From: Leifsonia shinshuensis
GTDB lineage: Bacteria > Actinomycetota > Actinomycetes > Actinomycetales > Microbacteriaceae
Assembly (NCBI RefSeq): GCF_022606355.1
Contig: NZ_JAHHZQ010000001.1
Location: forward strand, 806,001 to 870,000
Direction: 5' to 3'
Length of the DNA stretch: 64,000 bases
Below the pieces are notes generated by a model. It had not been told where the DNA came from. It was given only the letters and a program-made list of their open reading frames with translations, and ran no database searches. This document shows positions 26,729-36,318 of the stretch, piece by piece. Each line of letters opens with the position of its first letter. Positions within the stretch are counted from its first letter, which is position 1. Position numbers and translations under genes: made by a program.

Positions 26729-28480
26729 TCACTTCACCTTGCTGTCTGCAATGTCGAGCACAGGGGCGTCAGGGGCGTCCTTGCCTCCGCCCACGCCGAT
26801 CGGGATGCCGGCCTCGGGGTGGTTGAGGTCGAACGCCGGCGACTCCGAGCGGATACGCGGGATCGACGTGAAGTTGTGCCGCGGCGGCGGGCAGGACGTC
26901 GCCCACTCGAGCGAGCGGCCGTAGCCCCACGGGTCGTTGACGGTGACCTTCGGCGCATTGCGGGCGGTCAGGTAGACGTTGACGAAGAACGGGATCATCG
27001 ACACGGCGAGGATGCCCGCGCCGATCGAGGAGACCTGGTTCATCCACGTGAAGCCGTCGGACGGCAGGTAGGTCGCATACCGTCGGGGCATGCCCACGAC
27101 GCCGAGCCAGTGCTGGATGAGGAACGTCGTGTGGAAACCGATGAACAGCAGCCAGAAGTGCCACTTGCCCAGCCGGTCGTTGAGCATCTTGCCCGTCCAC
27201 TTGGGCCACCAGAAGTAGAACCCGGCGAACATCGCGAACACGACGGTTCCGAACACCACGTAGTGGAAGTGCGCGACGACGAAGTACGTGTCGGACACGT
27301 GGAAGTCGAGCGGCGGCGACGCGAGGATGACACCGGTCAGACCACCGAAGGTGAACGTGATGAGGAAGCCGATCGACCACAGCATGGGGGACTCGAAGGT
27401 CAACGAGCCCCGCCACATCGTGCCGATCCAGTTGAAGATCTTCACACCGGTCGGAACCGCGATGAGCATGGTCATCAGCGAGAACCAGGGCAGCAGGACC
27501 GAGCCGGTCACGTACATGTGGTGCGCCCACACGGTGACGGACAGCGCGGCGATCGAGATCGTCGCGTAGATCAGGGTCTTGTACCCGAAGATCGGCTTGC
27601 GGCTGAACACCGGGAAGATCTCCGACACGATGCCGAAGAACGGCAGCGCGATGATGTAGACCTCCGGATGCCCGAAGAACCAGAACAGGTGCTGCCAGAG
27701 CAGTGCCCCACCATTGGCCGCGTCGTAGATGTGCGCACCGAACACACGGTCGGCTGCGAGAGCGAAGAGCGCAGCGGCCAGGACCGGGAAGGCCATCAGC
27801 ACGAGGATCGACGTGACCAGGATGTTCCAGGTGAAGATCGGCATGCGGAACATGGTCATTCCGGGGGCACGCATCGTGATGATGGTGGTGATGAAGTTCA
27901 CCGCACCGAGGATCGTTCCGAAGCCCGACAGGCCGAGCCCGACCACCCAGAGATTGCCTCCGACGCCCGGTGAGAACGTCGTACTCGACAGGGGCGCGTA
28001 GGCGAACCATCCGAACGACGCGGCACCCTGCGGAGTGAGGAAGCCGGCGACCGCGATCAGCGATCCGAACGAATAGAACCAGTACGCCAGCGCGTTCAGA
28101 CGCGGGAACGCCACGTCGGGAGCACCGATCTGCAGCGGCATGAGCACGTTGGCGAAGCCGGCGAACAGCGGCGTCGCGAACATCAGCAGCATGATCGTGC
28201 CGTGCATCGTGAACAGCTGGTTGTACTGCTCCTTGGTCTGGACGACCTCCAGGCCGGGCTCGAACAGCTGGGCACGGATGATCAGCGCCATGACGCCGCC
28301 GATCAGGAAGTAGATGAACGACGAGACGAGGTACATGTACCCGATCGTCTTGTGGTCCGTCGATGTGATGTAGTTCACGAGGATGTTGCCCTTGCGCTCC
28401 ACCCCGTTCGCGGTGAGGAGAGTGGGCTTCGGAGCTGCAGGAGCGGTGGTCGCTCCCGGCGCCGGTGCTGTCGTCGTCAT
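26729..28480 (-). CDS. ctaD: Cytochrome c oxidase subunit I
   Basis: Catalytic subunit of aa3 oxidase with haem a and the haem a3-CuB site. 583 residues and 12 helices; key parts [12 protein letters not shown] (haem ligand), [19 protein letters not shown] (CuB His and cross-linked Tyr), [10 protein letters not shown] (CuB HH pair) and [16 protein letters not shown] (haem a/a3 ligands). Long N-terminal Ala/Pro/Thr stretch before [18 protein letters not shown]. Separated from ctaC by 25 bp. Confidence 0.97.
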   Translation of the reverse strand: MTTTAPAPGATTAPAAPKPTLLTANGVERKGNILVNYITSTDHKTIGYMYLVSSFIYFLIGGVMALIIRAQLFEPGLEVVQTKEQYNQLFTMHGTIMLLMFATPLFAGFANVLMPLQIGAPDVAFPRLNALAYWFYSFGSLIAVAGFLTPQGAASFGWFAYAPLSSTTFSPGVGGNLWVVGLGLSGFGTILGAVNFITTIITMRAPGMTMFRMPIFTWNILVTSILVLMAFPVLAAALFALAADRVFGAHIYDAANGGALLWQHLFWFFGHPEVYIIALPFFGIVSEIFPVFSRKPIFGYKTLIYATISIAALSVTVWAHHMYVTGSVLLPWFSLMTMLIAVPTGVKIFNWIGTMWRGSLTFESPMLWSIGFLITFTFGGLTGVILASPPLDFHVSDTYFVVAHFHYVVFGTVVFAMFAGFYFWWPKWTGKMLNDRLGKWHFWLLFIGFHTTFLIQHWLGVVGMPRRYATYLPSDGFTWMNQVSSIGAGILAVSMIPFFVNVYLTARNAPKVTVNDPWGYGRSLEWATSCPPPRHNFTSIPRIRSESPAFDLNHPEAGIPIGVGGGKDAPDAPVLDIADSKVK

Positions 28481-28505
28481 GCGTCTGTCCTACTCGTTGC
28501 CGGAA

Positions 28506-29393
28506 TCACTCGTTGCCCGTGGGGGCGCCCGTGCCGGGCAGGTTGTTGTTGCGGTCGTACTCCGACCCCAGCTGCCCCTCGAAACCCTTGTCGCGGAGGG
28601 ACTGGATGTGAGCGTCGTACTCGCTCTGCGAGACGATCTTCACGTTGAAGAGCATCGCCGAGTGGTACTCGCCGCACAGCTCGGCGCACTTGCCGACGAA
28701 GGTTCCCGTGCGGCCGGTGGTCGAGAAGTACATGTAGTTCGTCTTGCCCGGGATGACGTCCTTCTTGTAGAGGAAGGCCGGCACCCAGAACGAGTGGATC
28801 ACGTCGCGCGAGTCGAGCTGGATCGTGACCTTCTTGTTCTCGGGGAGGTAGAGGGTGGGGATCTGGCTCTCTTGGACCGTGCCGGGCGCGGCGTTCGCGT
28901 CGTCCGGCTGCGCCTGGATTCCCGGGTCGTACACGTTGTCGGTGACGTAGTTGAAGTCCCACGCCCACTGCTTGGCGTAGACCTGGATCTTGAGGTCGGG
29001 GTGCGCGTACGGCTGCTCGATGGCGTTCTGGTCGCGCGCGGTGAAGGCGAAGAAGCCGAGCACCAGGATGAGCGGCACGATCGTGTAGAAGATCTCGATC
29101 GGCATGTTGTAGCGCAGCTGCACCGGGAGACCGGTCTGACCCTTACGGCGCCGGTAGACGATGACCGCCCAGAGGATCAGGCCCCACACGACGATGCCCA
29201 CGATGAGAAGGACGATCCAGCTCGTCACCCAGAGACCGCTGATGCGGTCCGTGTGGTTCGTAACGGGCTGCTCGCCCTCGACGAAGCCCGGCAGGAAGCC
29301 GTGGAGCTGGGCCTGCGTGCAGCCCGCGAGGACGAGAGCGAGTGTCGCTGCGATCGGGATGGCAGCCCATCGGAGACGGCGATTGTGACGCAC
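28506..29393 (-). CDS. ctaC: Cytochrome c oxidase subunit II
   Basis: Receives electrons at the CuA centre. 295 residues. N-terminal lipoprotein-type signal ending LALVLAGC (Cys25), two TM helices (about 54-78 and 100-120), and a periplasmic cupredoxin domain with CuA ligands in VIHSFWVPAFLYKKDVIPG and CAELCGEYHSAM. The lipobox predicts LspA cleavage; lspA is in this window. GTG start with GAAAGG 8 nt upstream. First gene of ctaC-ctaD-ctaF. Confidence 0.96.
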   Translation of the reverse strand: MRHNRRLRWAAIPIAATLALVLAGCTQAQLHGFLPGFVEGEQPVTNHTDRISGLWVTSWIVLLIVGIVVWGLILWAVIVYRRRKGQTGLPVQLRYNMPIEIFYTIVPLILVLGFFAFTARDQNAIEQPYAHPDLKIQVYAKQWAWDFNYVTDNVYDPGIQAQPDDANAAPGTVQESQIPTLYLPENKKVTIQLDSRDVIHSFWVPAFLYKKDVIPGKTNYMYFSTTGRTGTFVGKCAELCGEYHSAMLFNVKIVSQSEYDAHIQSLRDKGFEGQLGSEYDRNNNLPGTGAPTGNE

Positions 29394-29479
29394 CGGTGAC
29401 CTTTCGAGAGACTCGGGGACAGTTCACATGCAACTGTATGTGGCGTTCTCTACCCTACTCCGCTGGACACCCGGTTTTG

Positions 29480-29519
29480 AACACAAAGGGCCGCCCACAC
29501 GGGGCGGCCCTGAGGTGTT
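29480..29519 (-). terminator. Rho-independent terminator after erpA
   Basis: 9-bp GC stem (29488-29496 with 29502-29510) inside an outer AACAC/GTGTT pairing (29480-29484 with 29515-29519). On the minus strand it follows the erpA stop and ends in a T-rich TTTGTGTT stretch. It separates erpA from the downstream ctaC promoter. Confidence 0.75.
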
Positions 29520-29537
29520 TTCTATGCTATGGACGAC

Positions 29538-29894
29538 TCAGTGGAACGAGTCTCCGCAGGCGCACGAACCCGTCGCGTTGGGGTTGTCGATGGTGAATCC
29601 CTGCTTCTGGATGGTGTCCTCGAAGTCGATCGTGGCGCCGTCCAGGTAGGGCACGCTCATCTTGTCGACGATGACCTCGACCCCGTCGAAGTCCACCGTG
29701 GCGTCTCCGTCGAGCATGCGCTCGTCGAAGTACAGCTGGTAGATCAGGCCGGAGCAGCCGCCGGGCTGGACGGCGACGCGCAGACGCAGGTCGTCGCGGC
29801 CCTCCTGCTCGAGCAGGCTCTTGACCTTGCCTGCGGCGTTGTCGGTCAGGCCGACGCCGTGGGCCTTGGTCGCGGTCAGCGCTGTGTCGGTCAT
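29538..29894 (-). CDS. erpA: Iron-sulfur cluster insertion protein (HesB/IscA family, ErpA-like)
   Basis: A-type carrier that passes Fe-S clusters to apoproteins, relevant to the neighbouring Rieske and respiratory enzymes. 118 residues with the three conserved cysteines: GGCSGLIY (Cys47) and the C-terminal CACG pair. ATG 29894 has GAGGAG 5 nt upstream; longer in-frame sequence upstream is out of character and rejected. Its promoter region (29895-29998) has TACAAT on the minus strand. Confidence 0.93.
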   Translation of the reverse strand: MTDTALTATKAHGVGLTDNAAGKVKSLLEQEGRDDLRLRVAVQPGGCSGLIYQLYFDERMLDGDATVDFDGVEVIVDKMSVPYLDGATIDFEDTIQKQGFTIDNPNATGSCACGDSFH

Positions 29895-29998
29895 GGGGCT
29901 CCTCACACCTCTGTCGAGAGTTCGATTGCGAAATCTGGGTCGATTGTACGTCTCTTCGATGCAAGATCGCTCAGCAGCGGCCGATCCACCTGCCGCGC

Positions 29999-31432
29999 TC
30001 AGCTCTCCCGGCGGTTCAGCCGCGCCAACAGCAGGGCCTCGGCGAGAATCGCCCGCTTGAACACCCCCAGGTGCAGCGACTCGTTCGGGCTGTGCGCGCG
30101 GGTGTCCGGGTCCTCGACGCCGGTCACCAGGATCTGCGCCTCCGGGAACTCGCGCACGAGGTCGGCGATGAACGGGATCGACCCGCCGACGCCGGTCTCG
30201 ACGGCGTCCTTCCCCCAGGCGTCGGCCATGGCCTGCTTCGCCTCCGTCGCGGCCCAGCCGGCCGTGTCGACCAGGAACGCGTCGCCGGTGTCGATGTCGC
30301 TGATCTCGACGTGCGCGCCGAAGGGGGCGTTCGCGCGCAGGTGGCGCTCGAGGGCCGCGTAGGCCTCGGAGGCCGGCTGCCCCGGCGCGACGCGGGCGCT
30401 CAGGCGAACCGCCACGCTGGGGAGCAGGGTGTTGGAGGCGTCGACGACGCTCGGCGCGTCGATGCCGGTGATCGTGACGGTCGGCTGCGACCACATCCGC
30501 GACAGGATCGGCCCTGTCCCGATCGGGGTCACGCCGGGCAGCAGCGCGGCCTCTTCGCGGAACTGCTCGTCGCTCAGCGCCGGCGGCTCCGCTGCGTCGT
30601 CGTGCGAACGAAGGCCGTCGACCGCGACGGAGCCGTTCTCATCGTGCAGCGTCGCCAGCAGGGCGACGAGGGCGAGCATCGCGTCGGGCGCCGCTCCCCC
30701 GTACATCCCGGAGTGCGAGGCGTGCTCGAGCGTGGAGACGGTGAGCTTGAAGGTCACGTTGCCGCGCAGGGAGACCGTGAGGGCCGGGGTGTCGACGTCC
30801 ACATTGTCGGAGTCGGCGACCACGATGACATCCGCCGCCAGCGCCGCCTTGTTCTGTTCCAGGAAGTTGGCGAACGAGCGCGAGCCGAACTCCTCCTCGC
30901 CCTCGATGAAGACCGCGAGCCCCAGGTCGAAGTCGGGCCCGAGCGCCTCCACCAGTGCGCGCACGCTGGCCACGTGCGACATCACGCCCGCCTTGTCGTC
31001 GGCTGCTCCCCGCCCGTAGAGGCGGTCGCCGCGCACCGTCGGCTCGAACGGAGGGGTGTCCCAGTTCGCGGCGTCGCCCTGCGGCTGCACGTCGTGGTGG
31101 GCGTAGAGCAGGACTGTGGGGCGACCGTTCTTCGCGGCGCGGGTCGCGAGCACGGCAGGCTGGCCGAGGGTCTCCCCCGCGATCGGCGCCTGCTTCACCT
31201 CCACGGTCTCGAACGCGCCGGTCTCACGCAGCAGACCCGCGACGGCGTCGGCGCTCGCACGGACGTTGGCGGGGTCGTAGGCCGTCCACGACACGGACGG
31301 GATGCGCACCAGACGCGAGAGCTCGGCGATCGTGGAGGGCAGGCCCGCCTCGACGGCGGAACGGACGCGCGCTTCGGCGTCGGCGTCCGCACCTGCGATT
31401 CGGCCGGAAGGAGTCTGCTGGGAGTCTGTCAT
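29999..31432 (-). CDS. M20-family dipeptidase
   Basis: Zinc-dependent cytosolic dipeptidase of the ArgE/DapE/CPG2 group. 477 residues; metal-site motifs VLLYAHHDVQPQG, YGRGAADDKAGV (bridging Asp) and the catalytic IEGEEEFGS, with the dimerisation domain VTFKLTVSTLEHASHSGMYGG and the C-terminal THR-AHSPNESLHLG region. Start ATG 31432 opens right at conserved sequence; a -10-like TAATCT of the divergent DUF3043 gene lies beside it. Exact substrate unknown. Confidence 0.9.
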   Translation of the reverse strand: MTDSQQTPSGRIAGADADAEARVRSAVEAGLPSTIAELSRLVRIPSVSWTAYDPANVRASADAVAGLLRETGAFETVEVKQAPIAGETLGQPAVLATRAAKNGRPTVLLYAHHDVQPQGDAANWDTPPFEPTVRGDRLYGRGAADDKAGVMSHVASVRALVEALGPDFDLGLAVFIEGEEEFGSRSFANFLEQNKAALAADVIVVADSDNVDVDTPALTVSLRGNVTFKLTVSTLEHASHSGMYGGAAPDAMLALVALLATLHDENGSVAVDGLRSHDDAAEPPALSDEQFREEAALLPGVTPIGTGPILSRMWSQPTVTITGIDAPSVVDASNTLLPSVAVRLSARVAPGQPASEAYAALERHLRANAPFGAHVEISDIDTGDAFLVDTAGWAATEAKQAMADAWGKDAVETGVGGSIPFIADLVREFPEAQILVTGVEDPDTRAHSPNESLHLGVFKRAILAEALLLARLNRRES

Positions 31433-31474
31433 GCGGGTAATCTTAAACGGACCCCTGAAACGAAGGCGCAAGCG

Positions 31475-32071
31475 TTGGCGAAACGACAGAACCCGGCGGC
31501 CGAGGCGGAGACGCCCGCCGTCGAGACCCCCGAAGAGACCGCGGCCCGGCTCACGCAGGGCAAGGGCGCCCCCACGCCCACCCGACGTGAGCAGGAGGCC
31601 GCCCGCAAGCGGCCCCTGGTGCCCACCGACCGCAAAGAGGCGGCTCGTGCGGCGCGCAGCAAGCAGGCCGAGGCACGCGAGAAGGCCCGCATCGGCATGG
31701 CGGCGGGCGACGAGCGCTACCTGACCGCCCGCGACCGCGGGCAGCAGCGACGCTATGTGCGCGACTACGTCGACGCGCGCTTCAGCATCGGCGAGTTCCT
31801 CATCCCCGTCATGCTGCTCGTGATCGTGCTGAGCTTCCTCCCGTGGCAGTTCATGCAGCTCTGGGGCCTGGTCGCACTGTGGGCGTTCTTCCTGATCGCG
31901 GTCATCGACTGCATCGTGCTCGGCTTCACGGTCACCAGGAAGATCGGCGACAAGTTCGGCAAGACCAAGGTCGAGCGCGGCCTGAAGTGGTACGCGGCCA
32001 TGCGTGCGCTGCAGCTGCGCGTCATGCGCCTCCCCAAGCCGCAGGTCAAGCGCGGCCACTTCCCCAGCTGA
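31475..32071 (+). CDS. DUF3043 membrane protein
   Basis: 198 residues: charged N-terminus rich in E, T, P, R, K (1-95; KGAPTPTRREQEAARKRPLVPTDRKEAARAARSKQAE is the family signature), then YVRDYVDARFSIGEFLIPVMLLVIVLSF with two TM helices and a basic C-terminus. The DUF3043 family is actinobacterial and of unknown function. The only plausible start is TTG at 31475, giving LAKRQNP like the MAKRQ opening of relatives, preceded by GAAGGCG. One base separates it from the RNase HI gene. Confidence 0.8.
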   Translation: MAKRQNPAAEAETPAVETPEETAARLTQGKGAPTPTRREQEAARKRPLVPTDRKEAARAARSKQAEAREKARIGMAAGDERYLTARDRGQQRRYVRDYVDARFSIGEFLIPVMLLVIVLSFLPWQFMQLWGLVALWAFFLIAVIDCIVLGFTVTRKIGDKFGKTKVERGLKWYAAMRALQLRVMRLPKPQVKRGHFPS

Positions 32072-32072
32072 C

Positions 32073-33011
32073 GTGGCGATCGTCGCAGCGGCGGACGGCT
32101 CCGCCCTCGGTAACCCCGGTCCGGCCGGCTGGGCCTGGTACGTCGACGACGACCATTGGTCGGCGGGCGGCTGGCCGCACGGCACCAACAACATGGGCGA
32201 GCTCATGGCGGTCATCGACCTCCTGGAGTCCACCGCCCACGTCGACGACGATCTGCGCATCCTGTGCGACAGCCAGTACGTGATCAACTCGGTCACCAAG
32301 TGGATGCCGGGCTGGAAGCGCAAAGGCTGGCGCAAGTCCGACGGCTCGCCGGTGCTCAACCGCGAGCTCCTGGAACGCCTGGATCGCGCGCTCCAGGGCC
32401 GCCGCTACACCTTCGAGTGGGTCAAGGGCCATGCCGGCCACGACCTCAACGAGGCGGCGGACCAGCGTGCGCGGGCCGCCGCCACCGCCTACCGCGACGA
32501 CGACGCGATTCCGATCGGCCCGGGCTGGCCGGGGGCCGCGGTCCACGAGCCTGCGCCCGCCCTCGCCGTCGCCGAACCGGTCGCGCCGAGCGTCGCACCG
32601 GCCGCGCCTGCCGCGCCTGCTGCCACCAGCGTCGAGTTCGATCTGTTCGACGACCTCCTGAGCGCCGCCGAGAGCGACGAGGAGGTCGTCCGCCGCCTGG
32701 AACGCGAGCTCATCGACCCGGCGGTCCGGTCCGATGCGGCCCGTGTGGCGGCTCTGCTCCACCCCGAGTTCGAGGAGATCGGCCGTTCGGGCACGCTGTG
32801 GGGACGGGACGCGATCCTCGAGGCGTTGGCCGAAGAGGACTCCCCCGCCGCCGAACTCGCCATCCTCGGAACCGAGCGCATCGGCGCTGACGCGATCCTG
32901 CTCACCGCGCGCACGGTCGATGAGCGCGGAGCCAGCCTGCGCAGCTCGCTGTGGCTGCGCAGCAGCGGCCGGTGGCGCCTACGCTTCCACCAGGGCACGC
33001 CGGAGGCGTAG
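32073..33011 (+). CDS. Ribonuclease HI fused to a C-terminal NTF2-like (DUF4440-type) domain
   Basis: Residues 1-140 are an RNase HI that cuts RNA in RNA-DNA hybrids: catalytic D8 (AAADGSALGNPGPAGW), E43 (NNMGELMAV), D66 (LCDSQYVI) and D130 (NEAADQRAR), plus WMPGWKRKGWRKSDGSPV. A Pro/Ala linker (165-205) leads to a domain about 215-312 with RLERELIDPAVRSDAARVAALLHPEFEEIGRSG and LWLRSSGRWRLRFHQGTP, typical of DUF4440/SnoaL-like small-molecule or protein-binding folds. GTG start one base after the DUF3043 stop. Its last 33 bp overlap pyrD. Confidence 0.88.
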   Translation: MAIVAAADGSALGNPGPAGWAWYVDDDHWSAGGWPHGTNNMGELMAVIDLLESTAHVDDDLRILCDSQYVINSVTKWMPGWKRKGWRKSDGSPVLNRELLERLDRALQGRRYTFEWVKGHAGHDLNEAADQRARAAATAYRDDDAIPIGPGWPGAAVHEPAPALAVAEPVAPSVAPAAPAAPAATSVEFDLFDDLLSAAESDEEVVRRLERELIDPAVRSDAARVAALLHPEFEEIGRSGTLWGRDAILEALAEEDSPAAELAILGTERIGADAILLTARTVDERGASLRSSLWLRSSGRWRLRFHQGTPEA

Positions 33012-34022
33012 CAGCCCCGCGTTGATCTGCCGCGCCCAGAGCGGGCCGCGGTAGAGGAACGCCGTATAGCCCTGCACGAGGGTGGCGCCCGCGTCGAGCC
33101 GACGCTGCACGTCCTCCGCGGTCTCCACACCGCCGACCGAGATGACGCACAGCTCCGCGGGCACGTGCGCGCGGATCAGCCGGAGCACCTCGAGCGACCG
33201 GGCGGCCAGCGGAGCGCCGGAGAGTCCGCCGGCGCCCGCGGCCTCCACCACGGCCCGATCGGTCGTCAGGCCGTCGCGCGAGATGGTGGTGTTCGTCGCG
33301 ATGATGCCCGCGAGTCCCAGCTCGACGGCCAGCCCCGCGATCTTCTCCACCTGCTCGTCGGTCAGGTCGGGTGCGATCTTGACCAGCAGCGGCGTCGAGC
33401 CGGCGACCTCCTTCACCGCGGTCAGCAGCGGCGCGAGGAGTTCGAGCTCCTGGAGGCCGCGCAGACCGGGCGTGTTCGGCGAGCTGACGTTCACGACCAG
33501 GTAGTCGGCGACCGGGGCGAGGGCGCGGGCGCTCGTCAGGTAGTCCTGGGTGGCGTCCTCGACGGCGACGACGCGGCTCTTGCCGATGTTCACCCCGAGC
33601 ACCGGCCGCTGCCGGGCGCGCCGCACCTTCAGGAGACGGTTGGCCGCGTCGCCGGCGCCGTGGTTGTTGAAGCCCATCCGGTTGATCACCGCGCGGTCCG
33701 GGATCAGCCGGAAGAGTCGCGGCCGGTCGTTGCCGGGCTGGGCGAGCGCAGTGATGGTTCCGACCTCGACGTGCCCGAACCCGAGGTCGCCGAGCCCGAT
33801 CACGGCCTCTCCGTCTTTGTCGAAGCCGGCCGCGATGCCGAAGGGCGATGCGAACCGCAGCCCGAGCGCCTCCACGGCGAGCGAGGGGTCGGGCGCTGTG
33901 AAGCGGCGGACCAGGCCGCCCAGCCCGAGGGTGGGGAGGGCGCGGATCACCAGGAATGCGAGGTGGTGGGCGCGCTCGGGGTCGAACTTCGACAGGACGA
34001 GGGAGAAGAGTGTGCGATACAT
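32979..34022 (-). CDS. pyrD: Dihydroorotate dehydrogenase (quinone), class 2
   Basis: Fourth step of pyrimidine synthesis, coupled to menaquinone at the membrane. 347 residues: N-terminal membrane-associating helices (MYRTLFSLVLSKFDPERAHHLAFL), FMN site ASPFGIAAGFDKDGEA, VNVSSPNTPGLRGLQ, NTTISRD and GVETAEDVQRRLDAGATLVQGYTAFLYRGP; the catalytic base is the Ser of the NVSSPNTP region, as in class 2. ATG 34022 directly follows a repeat-rich gap (34041-34236). Converges on and overlaps the RNase HI gene. Confidence 0.95.
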   Translation of the reverse strand: MYRTLFSLVLSKFDPERAHHLAFLVIRALPTLGLGGLVRRFTAPDPSLAVEALGLRFASPFGIAAGFDKDGEAVIGLGDLGFGHVEVGTITALAQPGNDRPRLFRLIPDRAVINRMGFNNHGAGDAANRLLKVRRARQRPVLGVNIGKSRVVAVEDATQDYLTSARALAPVADYLVVNVSSPNTPGLRGLQELELLAPLLTAVKEVAGSTPLLVKIAPDLTDEQVEKIAGLAVELGLAGIIATNTTISRDGLTTDRAVVEAAGAGGLSGAPLAARSLEVLRLIRAHVPAELCVISVGGVETAEDVQRRLDAGATLVQGYTAFLYRGPLWARQINAGLLRLRRALVEA

Positions 34023-34040
34023 GCCGGTACGAGAATACCG

Positions 34041-34236
34041 CGCGCGGTGGAGCTGAGGGCAGCGCGCAGCGATGCCGCGACCCCAGCGCCGCGCGGTGGA
34101 GCTCAGGGCAGCGCGCAGCGATGACGCGACCCCAGCGCCGAGGGAGCCTGCGACCGAGGGCCGGAGCCTGCGACCGAGGGCCGGAGCCTGCGACCGAGGT
34201 TCAGCGGAACAGCGCGAGGAATCGAGCTCGGTGGAG
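34041..34236. repeat. Repeat element block 1 (nrdR-pyrD gap)
   Basis: Contains two direct copies of a 49-bp unit (starting near 34041 and 34090; GGTGGAGCT at 34046 and 34095) followed by a 20-bp unit (GCCTGCGACCGAGGGCCGGA) at 34146, 34166 and 34186, the last one degenerate. The block ends at the nrdR stop with another GGTGGAGCT. Same units and order occur in block 2 across nrdR. Confidence 0.85.
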
Positions 34237-34710
34237 CTACCCCTCCACCTCCACGGGCTCAGCATGGTGCTCGATGCGCAGCTGCTGGATGGCCGACTCG
34301 AAGTCTTCGAGGGAGTCGAACGCCTGGTAGACGCTCGCGAAACGCAGGTAGGCGACCTCGTCGAGCTCGCGGAGTTCGGGGAGGATCGCGAGGCCGATGT
34401 CGTTGGCCTCGATCTGGGAGGCGCCCGTCGAGCGGATCGTCTCCTCCACCTTCTGGGCCAGTACGGCGAGGTCGGAGTCGGTCACCGGGCGGCCCTGGCA
34501 GGCCTTGCGGACGCCGAGCACGATCTTCTCCCGGCTGAACGGCTCGACCACGCCGCTGCGCTTGATGACGCTGAGGCTCGCGGTCTCGGTGGTCGAGAAG
34601 CGGCGACCGCACTCCGGGCACTGCCGACGCCGCCGGATCGAGAGCCCGTCGTCGCTCGTGCGCGAGTCGATGACGCGTGAGTCCGGGTGGCGGCAGAAGG
34701 GGCAGAACAT
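34237..34710 (-). CDS. nrdR: Transcriptional repressor NrdR
   Basis: ATP/dATP-sensing repressor of ribonucleotide reductase genes. 157 residues: zinc ribbon [15 protein letters not shown]...[10 protein letters not shown] (residues 3-35), then the ATP-cone (about 46-136) with [23 protein letters not shown]. The usual start is confirmed by MFCPFC, with TAGGAT 7 nt upstream on the minus strand and no SD. It is the only coding sequence between two copies of the same repeat element. Confidence 0.95.
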   Translation of the reverse strand: MFCPFCRHPDSRVIDSRTSDDGLSIRRRRQCPECGRRFSTTETASLSVIKRSGVVEPFSREKIVLGVRKACQGRPVTDSDLAVLAQKVEETIRSTGASQIEANDIGLAILPELRELDEVAYLRFASVYQAFDSLEDFESAIQQLRIEHHAEPVEVEG

Positions 34711-34717
34711 GGGAGAA

Positions 34718-34723
34718 ATCCTA
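34718..34723 (-). promoter_or_regulatory. -10-like hexamer of nrdR
   Basis: TAGGAT on the minus strand followed by 7 nt and the ATG; leaderless candidate lying between repeat block 2 and the gene. Confidence 0.4.
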
Positions 34724-34730
34724 CCGCGAG

Positions 34731-34937
34731 GCGGAGCTCGGGCAGCGCGGAGCGCGCGGTGGAGCTCAGGGGCAGCGCGAAGCGATGCCGCGACCCCAGC
34801 GCCGAGGGAGCCTGCGACCGAGGGCCGGAGCCTGCGACCGAGGGCCGGAGCCTGCGACCGAGGGCCGGAGCCTGCGACCGAGGGCCGGAGCCTGCGACCG
34901 AGGGCCCAATCCCAACCACAGCGCCGCGCGGTGGAGC
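34731..34937. repeat. Repeat element block 2 (hisD-nrdR gap)
   Basis: One copy of the 49-bp unit (about 34753-34803), then five exact or near-exact copies of the 20-bp unit at 34810, 34830, 34850, 34870 and 34890, then a partial 49-bp-unit end (GCGCGGTGGAGCTC) touching the hisD stop at 34938. Block 1 has only three 20-bp copies, so the number varies like a VNTR. Confidence 0.85.
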
Positions 34938-36242
34938 TCACGCGAAGCGGATCGTCACCGCTTCGCCGTGCGCGGGGAGGTCTTCCGCCGAGGAGAGCGC
35001 CACGATGCGGTCGGCGACCGTGCGCAGGGCCTCCCGGTCGTAGCGGATCACCTGCTGGGGCCGGAGGAAGGAGTACGCGCCGAGGCCGGGCGAGAACCTG
35101 GCCTGGCCGCCGGTCGGCAGAACGTGGTTGGAGCCGGCGAGGTAGTCGCCGAGGCTGACAGGGGCGGTCGGGCCGACGAAGATCGCGCCGGCATTCTGGA
35201 TGAGCGCGAGCACTGCATCCGGGTCGGCCGTCTGCAGCTCGAGGTGCTCCGGGCCGTAGGCGTTGCTGAACGCGGCGGCGGCGGCGAGGTCGTCGACGAG
35301 CACGATCGCCGACTGCTGTCCGCCGAGCGCCGTGCGCACCCGCTCCGCGTGCTTGGTGGCGCCGGCGAGCGCCTCCAGTTCGGCGGTCACGCGGTCGGCG
35401 AAGGCCGGGCTGTCGGTGACGAGCAGGGAGGCCGCGGCCTCGTCGTGCTCCGCCTGGCTGATGAGGTCGGCGGCGACGTATCGCGCATCGGCGGCATCGT
35501 CGGCGATCACGAGGATCTCGGTGGTCCCGGCCTCCGAGTCGATGCCGGTCTGGCCGCGGACGAGGCGCTTGGCGGCGGCGACGTAGATGTTGCCGGGACC
35601 GGTGATGACCTGGACGGGGTCGAGGCCGATGTCCTCCACGCCGTAGGCCAACGCTCCGATCGCGCCGGCGCCTCCCATCGCGTAGACCTCGTCGATGCCC
35701 AGCAGACCCGCGGCACCGAGGATGGTCGGGTGCACCGCTCCGCCGAACTCGCGCTGCGGCGGGCTCGCCAGGGCGATGGAGGAGACGCCCGCGACTTGGG
35801 CGGGGACCGCGTTCATGACGACGCTCGACGGGTACACCGCCTTGCCGCCCGGAACGTAGAGGCCGGCGCGCTCGACCGGTTGCCAGCGCTGCACGATCGT
35901 CGCACCGGGCCCGATCGCGGTCTCGGCGGCCGGAGGCACCTGAACGGCGGTCGCCTGGCGCACGCGCACGATCGCCTCCTCGAGCGCCGCGCGCACGTCG
36001 GGCGCGAGGGCGTCGACGGCGGCGGCGATGTCGGCGGCGGGAACGCGGATCGATGCGGGTGCCCCGCCGTCGAACTTCTCCGCCTGCTCGGCGAGCGCCA
36101 CCGCTCCGCGGGTCCGCACCTCATGGATCAACTCGTCGGCGACTGTCATCGCGACCCGGACGTCGACGACGGGACGGGGGACGAGCCGCTCGAAGGCGGC
36201 GCGGGTAGGCTGGACTCCGCGGAGATCGATGGTGTTCATCAT
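34938..36242 (-). CDS. hisD: Histidinol dehydrogenase
   Basis: Last two oxidations of histidine synthesis, histidinol to histidine, NAD-dependent with a catalytic zinc. 434 residues; [71 protein letters not shown] and the closing [15 protein letters not shown] are conserved HisD segments. Two adjacent ATG codons (36242 and 36239) are possible starts. No other his gene is adjacent. The stop opens directly into repeat block 2. Confidence 0.95.
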   Translation of the reverse strand: MMNTIDLRGVQPTRAAFERLVPRPVVDVRVAMTVADELIHEVRTRGAVALAEQAEKFDGGAPASIRVPAADIAAAVDALAPDVRAALEEAIVRVRQATAVQVPPAAETAIGPGATIVQRWQPVERAGLYVPGGKAVYPSSVVMNAVPAQVAGVSSIALASPPQREFGGAVHPTILGAAGLLGIDEVYAMGGAGAIGALAYGVEDIGLDPVQVITGPGNIYVAAAKRLVRGQTGIDSEAGTTEILVIADDAADARYVAADLISQAEHDEAAASLLVTDSPAFADRVTAELEALAGATKHAERVRTALGGQQSAIVLVDDLAAAAAFSNAYGPEHLELQTADPDAVLALIQNAGAIFVGPTAPVSLGDYLAGSNHVLPTGGQARFSPGLGAYSFLRPQQVIRYDREALRTVADRIVALSSAEDLPAHGEAVTIRFA

Positions 36243-36318
36243 GGCCGTTCCAGCCTATCCGCTCCCGACCCCTCCCCCTTCGGGAATCCCCCGCGCCGAA
36301 CGGTACTTCTTAACCTGT

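Noticed and set aside
34810-34909. 20-bp repeats near nrdR considered as a CRISPR array
   Set aside because: Units are directly adjacent with no spacers, and no cas genes are nearby; it is a simple tandem repeat.
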